Shown here piece after piece: positions 16,766 through 23,663 of a DNA stretch of 27,874 nt. The stretch comes from CBFCZU01 sp965602635 (GTDB lineage: Bacteria; Planctomycetota; Phycisphaerae; SM23-33). Below the pieces are notes generated by a model. The model saw only the letters and a list, made by a program, of their open reading frames with translations. It did no database searches and was not told where the DNA came from. The stretch covers positions 1 to 27,874 of the forward strand of contig CBFCZU010000021.1 in the NCBI GenBank assembly GCA_965602635.1. The letters run 5' to 3'. The position numbers were made by a program, and so were the translations under genes. Numbering within the stretch: position 1 is the first letter of the stretch; each line of letters starts with the position of its first letter.

Positions 16766-18712
16766 TCAATCCAGATATCCGAAGGCCCGGCAGCGGCGCA
16801 GCACCTCCAGTCCCTTCGGGCCGCAGAGCCGCCCGCCGCCTTTCTGGGCATATTCCACCATCACGGCGAATGCGATCCTGGGATTGCGGTACGGGGCGAA
16901 CCCGACGTACCAGGCCGTGTCGCCCGAGCGGACGATCCGCCCGTCCACCCGCCGCGGGGCCGTCTGGGCAGTGCCCGTCTTGGCGCAGTAATCGAAGGCA
17001 GGATCGCGGGCGTACTTCCGGGCCGTGCCGGACTCGACGACCCTGTGCATGCCCCGCTGCACCAGTTCCAGGGCGGCGGGGTCGATCTTCAGCTTCCGCC
17101 GCCGCTGGGCCGGGGCCAGCTCGCGAACCAGCAGCGGTGTGCGGAACTCGCCGTCGCGGGCGATGGTGGCCATGGCGTTGGCCACGTGCATGACGGTGAC
17201 CTCGATGCCCGCCTGACCGATGGCCATGAAGCGGGCGTCGCCGGGCACGGGGGCGCGCCGCTGCTTACGGCGGATCCAGTCTTCGCTAGGCACCAGCCCG
17301 GCCCGCTCGGCCAGGCCCGTGCCGGGCACGTCGGCGTAGCCGAACATGCCCATCCACTCGCCCAGGCGGTCAAGCCCCAGCCGCTGGCCGAGGTTGTAGA
17401 AGAAGACGTTGCAACTGTGCTCGATGGCGCCCAGAACGGCGATCGAGCCGTGCCCGCCCTTGCGGCTCCAGCAGCGGAAGGCGCCAGGCTGGTGGAGGTA
17501 TCCCCGGCAGATGAACTCGCTGCCGGCGCTTATCCTGCCCGTGGTCAGCCCGGCCAGGGCGACGATCGGCTTGACCGTTGAGCCGGGCGGGTATCGCACC
17601 GCCACCGTTCGGTCCCACAGCGGCAGGTCGTCCCGGTCGGCGTTGAGCTGGCGGAACTGCCGCCTGTAGCTGTTGAGGTCGTATGTCGGCAGCGAGACCA
17701 TCGCAAGCACCTCGCCGGTCGGCACGTCGATGACGACTATCGCCCCGGCCCTGCCCAGGACGCTCACCAGGGCGCGCTGCAGCTCGACGTCCAGCGTCAG
17801 GTGCACGTCTTTGCCGAATCGCGGCGGGGTCTGCTCGATGGTCTCGCCGATCCGCCGCCTCCGCAGGCGTCCGTACCGCCCCCGCAGGATATCCTCGCAG
17901 GCCTTCTCCACGCCGGTCCTGCCCGTCACGTCGCCGTGGAGATACCCGCTGAGGCGGGCCTCGACGTCGTCGCCGGCGTCGGCGCGGCGGCGGGCCTCGG
18001 CGTACTGGGCGGCGGTCACCTGCCCCACCCGCCCGATCACGTGGCAGGCGTCGTGTCCGCGGGGGTAGCGGCGGCGGTGCGAGGGCCTCACCGACGCCCC
18101 GATCATCTCATCGAGGCGGGAGCGGACCTTCACGGCCGTGGCCTCGTCCAGACGCGAGACCACCGCGTGGGACCAGCCCTCCTCCTCCACCGCCCCGCCG
18201 CGGGCGCGGCGAAGCGCCTCCACCCGGCTCAGGATCCGCTCGGCGGCCTGGAACATCTCGTTCGCCGTCGCCCCGGTCAGCTCGGCCGCCAGCGCCCACG
18301 TCCGCTTCCACTTCTCTTGGCGGCGCTGGTCGAACAGCTCCCGCGCATTCTCGATGGGGACCTGGCCGACCCGGGCGATCCGGCGAACCTGCCGCCTCTC
18401 CCAGCGCCGCTGCGCCCGGCGGTCATAGGCCGTCTGCCCGCTCTCGGGCGAGCCGCCGGAGAGCATGCGATAGTCCAGGCAAAGCTCGAAGCAGGGCTCG
18501 TCCACGGCCAGGGGGCGCCCCTTGCGGTCGAGTATCCGCCCGCGGACGGTGGGGAGATACTCCGGACGGCAGATGAGCATCTCCTCGGCCTGTGTGCGGT
18601 ACTCCGCCCCCCGCAGCAGTTGCAGTTGCACCAGCCTGCCCATTACGAGGACGACCACGGCGGCCACGAGTATCAGCAAGGCCTTGAGGCGTCGCTCGTA
18701 CACCTGCTTCAT
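16766..18712 (-). CDS. mrdA: Penicillin-binding protein 2, peptidoglycan D,D-transpeptidase
   Basis: A 648-residue class B PBP, the transpeptidase partner of RodA. One N-terminal membrane helix (residues 11-30) is followed by the non-catalytic pedestal starting RGRILDRKGRPLAVDEP, then the transpeptidase domain from about 300. Active-site motifs are complete: S378-T-V-K381 (PPGSTVK), S433-C-N435 and K578-T-G580 (AKTGTAQT). The ATG at 18712 overlaps the mreD stop as ATGA with GAGAGG directly upstream. An in-frame extension to 18988 overlaps mreD and is not coding. The pedestal between about 95 and 290 is unusually rich in Arg and Glu, and likely helical, for this family. Confidence 0.96.
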   Translation of the reverse strand: MKQVYERRLKALLILVAAVVVLVMGRLVQLQLLRGAEYRTQAEEMLICRPEYLPTVRGRILDRKGRPLAVDEPCFELCLDYRMLSGGSPESGQTAYDRRAQRRWERRQVRRIARVGQVPIENARELFDQRRQEKWKRTWALAAELTGATANEMFQAAERILSRVEALRRARGGAVEEEGWSHAVVSRLDEATAVKVRSRLDEMIGASVRPSHRRRYPRGHDACHVIGRVGQVTAAQYAEARRRADAGDDVEARLSGYLHGDVTGRTGVEKACEDILRGRYGRLRRRRIGETIEQTPPRFGKDVHLTLDVELQRALVSVLGRAGAIVVIDVPTGEVLAMVSLPTYDLNSYRRQFRQLNADRDDLPLWDRTVAVRYPPGSTVKPIVALAGLTTGRISAGSEFICRGYLHQPGAFRCWSRKGGHGSIAVLGAIEHSCNVFFYNLGQRLGLDRLGEWMGMFGYADVPGTGLAERAGLVPSEDWIRRKQRRAPVPGDARFMAIGQAGIEVTVMHVANAMATIARDGEFRTPLLVRELAPAQRRRKLKIDPAALELVQRGMHRVVESGTARKYARDPAFDYCAKTGTAQTAPRRVDGRIVRSGDTAWYVGFAPYRNPRIAFAVMVEYAQKGGGRLCGPKGLEVLRRCRAFGYLD

Positions 18713-19245
18713 CTCCTCTCGCGCCCGCGCCCGGTCGGGAAGCTCAGCAGCACCCGCTGCATCCTCCTGAGAGCGGCGCAGATCAGCGGCGTCAGGGCCG
18801 CAGTATAGACCGAAATCCCCGCCGCCTGGAGGGCGAGTCGCGCGAACTGCCCGCCCGGAAGGTCGCCCAGCAGCACCTGGTAAACCGCCCAGGCCTCGAA
18901 GACGAACAGGCAGAAGAGCAGCGCCATGATGACCTGCGTGGCGACCCGCTCGCAGAAGAAGGCCTCGCGTAGGTTGAAGACCCCCCACGCCCCGGCGAGG
19001 AACAGCAGCGCCAGCAGGCCCATCCCCGGTCCGCTGAGGGTCAGGTCGGTTGCCATTCCCAGCGTCCAGGCGGCCAGGAGAACGTCAAGGCGGCTGCGGA
19101 CGAACATCGCCACGAACACCGCCATCGCCGCCAGGAACACCGGGGCGATCCACCCCGCGGGCGTCGGCAGCCAGAGGACCTGCCCCACCGTCGTCTGGAT
19201 GAGCACGGCCGCATACGTAATCAGCAGGAAGTAGATCCAGCGCAT
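18709..19245 (-). CDS. mreD: Rod-shape-determining membrane protein MreD
   Basis: A 178-residue, strongly hydrophobic protein with five to six predicted membrane helices and a basic C-terminus (GRGRERR). MreD links MreB/MreC to the PBP2-RodA complex. The sequence family is weakly conserved, but TDLTLSGPGMGLLAL is MreD-like, and the position between mreC and mrdA settles the call. It starts 3 nt after the mreC stop; GGAGGGG lies 9 nt before the ATG, inside the end of mreC. Confidence 0.92.
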   Translation of the reverse strand: MRWIYFLLITYAAVLIQTTVGQVLWLPTPAGWIAPVFLAAMAVFVAMFVRSRLDVLLAAWTLGMATDLTLSGPGMGLLALLFLAGAWGVFNLREAFFCERVATQVIMALLFCLFVFEAWAVYQVLLGDLPGGQFARLALQAAGISVYTAALTPLICAALRRMQRVLLSFPTGRGRERR

Positions 19246-19248
19246 CGC

Positions 19249-20253
19249 CTATTTCCCCTCCCGATCGATGGGCTGAATGACGTACACGCGGCGGAGCGAG
19301 TCCAGCTCGTCCAGGGGCTTGACGAAGACCCTCACGAAGTGTGCGTCGCCGGTCTCGCGCTCGGTCCGCTCGACGTAGCCGATGGGTATTCCGAACGGCA
19401 GCAGCTCGGAGACGTCGGTGGTGAGGAAGTCCCCCGGCGCGATTTGGTGCTTCTCGGGCACGTGGGCGAGGGCAATCTGCCTGCCGTCGCCTTCCATGCG
19501 GACGGGTATGGACCCAAACGGCCTGAACTTCCCGGGCGCCCTGCCGACGAGGCGCCCCGCCGGCCTGGCGACCGCGCCGCGGTTGTGGTCGGTGTGCTCG
19601 GCCCAGGCCCCGCGCGGGCCCTCGACGTGGACGGTGCGCTTCTGCCCGGGCCCGACCATCCGCCAGAGCTGCCCGGGCATGCTGAAGCTCGGGTCGGTGA
19701 CCAGTTGCAGCGTGGCGGTGTGCGCGGCGGGGTCGAGGATCCTGCCCACCACGGCGTTGCGCCCCAGGACGGCCAGCTCGGGCGGCAGGGCGACCCCGAT
19801 CGGGTGCAGCACCCGGCGGGTAGTCACCAGGTCGCCGCCGCGGACCTGCCTGTCAGCGCCGGCGCTGACCACGCGGCGATCGCGCATCGGCAGCGGCTCG
19901 ACGCCCACCACCCGCGCGGGCACCAGCCGGCAGAGGAACTCATCGCCCAGCACGCCCCGCCACCGCCGCAGCTCGCTCAGCTCCTCGAGCTGCTGCTCGA
20001 GTGTCTGTCGGAGGGCGTGGTTGAGGTGGCCGACGACCTCTGGGCCCTCGGCCTCGCGGCCGGTGAGCTCGCCCAGCCGCCCGCGCATGCGAGTGGTCAG
20101 GTACATCCCGGCGTCGCCGATCGGCGCCAGGGCGGGCCGCAGAGCCCTGCTCGGCCAGCGGGCGTACCGCACCGGCAGCACCATGCACACGACGCTCAGC
20201 AGGCACAGCCCGGCCAGCACGGATTTCCTGGAAAGTCTTCCTCGCAGTCTCAT
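19249..20253 (-). CDS. mreC: Rod-shape-determining protein MreC
   Basis: A 334-residue protein: short basic N-terminus, one membrane helix (about 12-30), a coiled-coil region (about 70-100, with LEQQLEELSELRRWR) and a periplasmic beta-rich domain with MreC landmarks (ARVVG, VGRILDPAAHTATLQLVTDPS, HVPEKHQIAPGDFLTTDV, PFGIPIGYV). MreC is the periplasmic organiser that activates PBP2/RodA. AGGA lies 5 nt before the ATG. It is the first gene of the mreC-mreD-mrdA-rodA-hydrolase-hydrolase unit. Unlike the usual arrangement, mreB does not lie immediately upstream: a gene on the other strand intervenes. Confidence 0.95.
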   Translation of the reverse strand: MRLRGRLSRKSVLAGLCLLSVVCMVLPVRYARWPSRALRPALAPIGDAGMYLTTRMRGRLGELTGREAEGPEVVGHLNHALRQTLEQQLEELSELRRWRGVLGDEFLCRLVPARVVGVEPLPMRDRRVVSAGADRQVRGGDLVTTRRVLHPIGVALPPELAVLGRNAVVGRILDPAAHTATLQLVTDPSFSMPGQLWRMVGPGQKRTVHVEGPRGAWAEHTDHNRGAVARPAGRLVGRAPGKFRPFGSIPVRMEGDGRQIALAHVPEKHQIAPGDFLTTDVSELLPFGIPIGYVERTERETGDAHFVRVFVKPLDELDSLRRVYVIQPIDREGK

Positions 20254-20426
20254 CTTTTCCTGCGCGTCCCGGTCCCCTCCGGCGAGGCATGATACCCCAA
20301 AGCCGTGTTGGACTCACGCAAAACCGCGGCAGGTCGTATCGGCGGCTGGTCATGGGCCGCGGCGGCCGATACCATATCCGCGGGACATCAGGCGCCCGCG
20401 GGCGCCGCAAGGGTAAGCAGCGGATC

Positions 20427-21092
20427 ATGCTCGGAATCTCCTCGCTTGCGTGGATCTACGGCGCCGCCGTGCTGGCGGCTGCGCCCATAGGGCCGGTCAA
20501 CGCCGTGGCCATCCGGCGCGGACTGATCGGGCGCTGGACGGACACCCTGCGCGTGGCGATGGGCTCGATACTCGTCGAATCCTGCTACGTGGCGGCGGCG
20601 CTGTGGGGCGGGCGGCGAGTCCTCCAGGCCGTGCCCGCAGACACCCTCCACCGCTGGGTGGGCCTGCCGGCGGCGGGAATCATCACCCTCCTGGGCCTGT
20701 TCATCCTCCGCAAGGCCGTCGCCAGCCCGCGGCGGTCGCGGGCGGCGGACAGGTTGGAGCGGATGAGGCAGCAGAAGGCGTCGGCCCTGCGTGACGTCCT
20801 CACCGGGGCGCTGCTGACGGCGATCAATCCGGTGACGATGTTCTACTGGGTGCTCGGGGTCGGGCCGGCGTGGCTGGAGCACGCCAACCTCACCCCCGGA
20901 AGCGCCGCCGTCTGGTGGGGGCTGGCGGCGGCGGTCGCAGGACTGGCGACGTGGTTCATCTTCGTCGCCACGCTGGTCCGCCTCAGGCCCCAGAACGTCG
21001 GGCCGCGCTTCTTCAGAATCGTCAACGCCGTCTGCGGGGGCGTGCTGACCGCCGGCGGGATCGCCCTGGCCGTCCGCTCACTGCTCAGGTAG
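20427..21092 (+). CDS. LysE/RhtB-family amino-acid exporter-like membrane protein
   Basis: A 221-residue protein with about six hydrophobic segments. It has the LysE-family N-terminal block APIGPVNAVAIRRGL, the adjacent segment with a polar residue (ILVESCYVAAAL), and the mid-protein GALLTAINPVTMFYW, which corresponds to the family's second conserved NP-containing region. LysE-type carriers export amino acids or related small molecules; the substrate is not predictable. The ATG at 20427 fits the first helix, although its ribosome site is weak (AAGGG about 14 nt upstream); the frame could extend to 20289. It lies on the plus strand between mreB and mreC, divergent from mreC and convergent with mreB, so it probably is not part of the elongation machine. 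Confidence 0.85.
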   Translation: MLGISSLAWIYGAAVLAAAPIGPVNAVAIRRGLIGRWTDTLRVAMGSILVESCYVAAALWGGRRVLQAVPADTLHRWVGLPAAGIITLLGLFILRKAVASPRRSRAADRLERMRQQKASALRDVLTGALLTAINPVTMFYWVLGVGPAWLEHANLTPGSAAVWWGLAAAVAGLATWFIFVATLVRLRPQNVGPRFFRIVNAVCGGVLTAGGIALAVRSLLR

Positions 21093-21121
21093 CCGCCCCA
21101 AGCGCGGACCCGCCAGGCGCA

Positions 21122-21149
21122 AATCCGAAATCCGAAATCCCCAATCCGA
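21122..21149. repeat. Four tandem heptamers between the convergent ends of the LysE-like gene and mreB
   Basis: Units AATCCGA, AATCCGA, AATCCCC (variant), AATCCGA directly abut in a 61-bp gap between two stop codons. The composition is much more AT-rich than the surroundings. On the minus strand it lies immediately after the mreB stop. A function is not evident from sequence. Confidence 0.8.
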
Positions 21150-21153
21150 AGTG

Positions 21154-22212
21154 CTAGTACTCGTCCTCGTCGGACTCCATGGTGTCCTTCCAGAGGTCGA
21201 TGTTTTCGAGATACACGGCCGTGCCTCGGGCGACGACGGTGAGCGGGTCGTCGGCGATCCCGACCTCCAGCCCGGTGGCGTTTGAGATGACGGTGTCGAT
21301 GCCCCTCAGCAGCGCGCAGCCGCCGCCGAGGCATATGCCGTTGTCCACCAGGTCGGCGGCGAGTTCGGGCTCGGCCTTCTCCAGGGTGCGCATGACGCAG
21401 TCTATGATGGCGCCGATCGGCTCGCGCAGCGACTCGCGGACCTCCTCGGAGGAGATCAGCGTCTTGCGCGGCAGCCCGGAGATCATGTCCCGCCCCCGAA
21501 CCTCCATGGTCATCTCTTCCTCGAGAGGGGCGGCCGAGCCTATCTCGAGCTTGATCTTCTCCGACGTCTGCTCGCCGATCATGAGGTTGTAGGTCCGCTT
21601 CATGTGGGCGGCGATGGCCTCGTCCATGTCGTCGCCGGCGACGCGGATGGACTCGCACACGCCGATGTCGCCCAGGGAGATAATGGCCACCTCGGTGGTC
21701 CCCCCGCCGATGTCCACCACCATTGAGGCGGTGGGCTCGGTGATGGGCAGCCCCGAGCCGATTCCCGCGGCCATGGGCTCCTCAACGAGGTAAACCTTCC
21801 GCGAGCCGGCGCGCTCGGCGGAGTTGAGCACGGCCCGCTTCTCCACGGCGGTGATGCCCGAGGGGATGGCGATCACCACCCGGGGCTTGCGCGGGAACAG
21901 CGAGCTGTGCCTGTGGACCTTGCGGATGAAGTAGGAGAGCATCGCCTCGGTGATGTCGAAGTCGGCGATCACGCCGTCCTTCATGGGGCGGATGGCGCTG
22001 ATCGAGCCGGGCGTCTTGCCCAGCATCTCCTTGGCCACCAGCCCGACAGCGTTGCCGTTCTGGAGCACCTTGTTGGTTCCCCGCCTCACGGCCACCACGG
22101 ACGGCTCGTTCAGCACCACCCCCTGCCCGCGAACGCACACCAGCGTGTTGCAGGTGCCCAGGTCGATGCCCATGTCCAGCGAGAACAGCCCGAGAATGGA
22201 ATCCAGAATCAT
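21154..22212 (-). CDS. mreB: Actin-like rod-shape protein MreB
   Basis: A 352-residue cytoplasmic actin homologue, close to the usual MreB length. The ATP-binding phosphate loops are intact: DMGIDLGTCNTLV (13-25) and VVDIGGGTTEVAIISLG; MreB-specific VVIAIPSGITAVEKRAV, LVEEPMAAGIGSGL and NGICLGGGCALLRG are present. The N-terminal hydrophobic residues (ILDSILGLF) could serve as the membrane-binding patch. The C-terminus ends in an acidic tail, ESDEDEY, which is somewhat unusual. The start ATG at 22212 has AGG at 2 nt and AAAGGA at 10 nt upstream. It follows the small membrane protein after 132 bp on the same strand and is probably transcribed from the promoter near 23563-23590, although a separate promoter in the gap is not excluded. 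Confidence 0.97.
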   Translation of the reverse strand: MILDSILGLFSLDMGIDLGTCNTLVCVRGQGVVLNEPSVVAVRRGTNKVLQNGNAVGLVAKEMLGKTPGSISAIRPMKDGVIADFDITEAMLSYFIRKVHRHSSLFPRKPRVVIAIPSGITAVEKRAVLNSAERAGSRKVYLVEEPMAAGIGSGLPITEPTASMVVDIGGGTTEVAIISLGDIGVCESIRVAGDDMDEAIAAHMKRTYNLMIGEQTSEKIKLEIGSAAPLEEEMTMEVRGRDMISGLPRKTLISSEEVRESLREPIGAIIDCVMRTLEKAEPELAADLVDNGICLGGGCALLRGIDTVISNATGLEVGIADDPLTVVARGTAVYLENIDLWKDTMESDEDEY

Positions 22213-22344
22213 GACCTAGCCATCCTTTGCGGCGGGTCCACCGGCCGGCCCGCACGCCTGCGGAAGTGCCTGAGCCCTTCGACGATACTCCGGCCCCTGC
22301 CCCCACAATCCAGCGGTCGCCGCAACCTTCCGGGCTCCGCCGGC

Positions 22345-22530
22345 CTAGGTGCCGATCTTCTGGCTCTGGAACAACTGCCCGAACGAGAGGCCGTAGGTCG
22401 TCATCAGGTCGTGCACCACAATGCCGATCGCCACCGCCAGGACAATCACCCCCACGGCCAGCAAAACGGTATAGACGTTCGACTGAGGCTCGACCCTCAC
22501 CACCGGGCCTTCAGGAGAAATCATGGTCAT
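22345..22530 (-). CDS. Small one-helix membrane protein upstream of mreB, unknown function
   Basis: A 61-residue protein with a polar N-terminus (about 18 residues), one membrane helix (residues 20-40, TVLLAVGVIVLAVAIGIVV) and a 20-residue tail ending SQKIGT. I do not recognise the family. It is believed real because a perfect AAGGAG lies 7 nt before its ATG and it starts 13 nt after the stop of the coiled-coil gene, in the same direction. Its location suggests a membrane component linked to MreB or to the coiled-coil protein; that is inference from position only. Confidence 0.75.
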   Translation of the reverse strand: MTMISPEGPVVRVEPQSNVYTVLLAVGVIVLAVAIGIVVHDLMTTYGLSFGQLFQSQKIGT

Positions 22531-22543
22531 CGCCAGGCTCCTT

Positions 22544-23392
22544 TCAGTCCACGCTGGTGGAGGCCTTGTCGCCCTTGCGGACGTCGCGCTGCGCCCTGGT
22601 GATGATCCCGGCGCAAGTGGACGGATACACGTCGGCGACCCTGAGGTGGGCGACGAAGTCGCCGCCCCGGTAAATGATGAACTCCATGTCCTTCTTGACC
22701 CCGTCGGCCAAGCCTACGTTCAGCGAGGCGATGTTGACCTTGACGGCCGTTACGCTGCCTTCGATCTTCGGCCCGGCGGTGGCGACGGGCGGGGTCAGCA
22801 CCGTGCCCGCCGGTGAGGCCACCTTCAGCCGGACGCGGAGGTCCTTGACCTCGGCGGCGGCCTGGGCGGACTGCTCCCGGAGCACCCGCACCGAACGCGT
22901 CAGGTTCTCGATCGTCCCGTCGCGGTCCTTGAGCAGAGCCTGAAGCCCGCGGATCTGGTCGCCGTCGTTGATGCTCTGGGCGTGAAGCCGGTCCAGCTCG
23001 ACCTTCATCTGGTTCCGCATGACCTTGACTTCCGTGTCCAGGCTCTTCTGGAGGGCGGCGACGCTGACGTTGAGCTCCGTGGCGGAGTTCTGGCTGGCAG
23101 TCAGGGCCCGCGAGAGGCGGTCCTTCTCGGCGCGGCTGGTGTCCCTCTGGAGGGTGAACTGCTTGTCGAGGTCCCGGACCTTGTTCTTCTCCGCCCCAAG
23201 CTGCTCTTCGAGGCGTTTCTGCGCCAGGATCCCGTTGGCCGTCTGGGCCTCGGCCGAGAAGCGGCCCCGCTCCTGGTCCCTAGCGTATGCCTTCCAATCC
23301 TCGTTCGTGGCCACATGCTGAATCATCACCACTGAGGCGAAAAACGCCTCCAGCAGCAGCACCACCACGAATATTTTCGTTAAGGTACTCAA
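22544..23392 (-). CDS. Membrane-anchored coiled-coil protein upstream of mreB, unknown function
   Basis: A 282-residue protein. One membrane helix at residues 6-25 (IFVVVLLLEAFFASVVMIQ) is followed by a long, heptad-rich, charged coiled coil (about 45-190), a short Pro/Thr linker and a compact beta-rich C-terminal domain (about 213-282; VKVNIASLNVGLADGVKKDM, FIIYRGGDFVAHLRV, IITRAQRDVRKGD). The start is TTG at 23392: AAGGAG lies 8 nt upstream and the membrane helix begins right after; an extension to 23473 lacks such a site. The layout (helix, coiled coil, beta domain) loosely recalls MreC, but motifs do not match and true mreC is elsewhere. Heads the unit with the 61-residue protein and mreB. 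Confidence 0.85.
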   Translation of the reverse strand: MSTLTKIFVVVLLLEAFFASVVMIQHVATNEDWKAYARDQERGRFSAEAQTANGILAQKRLEEQLGAEKNKVRDLDKQFTLQRDTSRAEKDRLSRALTASQNSATELNVSVAALQKSLDTEVKVMRNQMKVELDRLHAQSINDGDQIRGLQALLKDRDGTIENLTRSVRVLREQSAQAAAEVKDLRVRLKVASPAGTVLTPPVATAGPKIEGSVTAVKVNIASLNVGLADGVKKDMEFIIYRGGDFVAHLRVADVYPSTCAGIITRAQRDVRKGDKASTSVD

Positions 23393-23562
23393 GAGTGACT
23401 CTCCTTCCAGGCCAATACAAATTGCGCCCATCGGCCCTTGCCGCCCGGCGCCAGGCGCCGAAGACATCGCCACGCCGGCCCCGAGGGGCCTACTTTCCGC
23501 CTAACCATCGCTATGCGCTATGTTATGAAGCCGCAACGGCCAATTGACCGCTCGCAGTGGGG

Positions 23563-23590
23563 ATTCTATTGCCGCTCGGATGCAAGTCAA
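23563..23590 (-). promoter_or_regulatory. Strong candidate sigma70-type promoter of the coiled-coil / small membrane protein / mreB unit
   Basis: On the minus strand TTGACT (23585-23590) and TAGAAT (23563-23568) are separated by 16 bp; each box matches the consensus in five of six positions. The predicted start near 23556 gives a leader of about 160 nt before the TTG at 23392. This is the best promoter match seen in the window. The surrounding bases 23510-23600 are also more AT-rich than the neighbours. Confidence 0.6.
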
Positions 23591-23663
23591 GATAATTTCC
23601 GCCCGCCCTGCCGCCGCGCACGCCCTGGCCGCCCGGGCCTCAAACGGGCCGCCCGCGTGGGCG

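Noticed and set aside
16766..18988. Longer PBP2 start with 92 extra residues
   Set aside because: The extension overlaps mreD in another frame and has shadow-like composition. The ATG at 18712 overlaps the mreD stop as ATGA and is followed at once by the membrane helix.
22544..23392. Second mreC copy
   Set aside because: The layout (helix, coiled coil, beta domain) is similar, but none of the MreC sequence landmarks are present, and a full mreC lies at 19249-20253.
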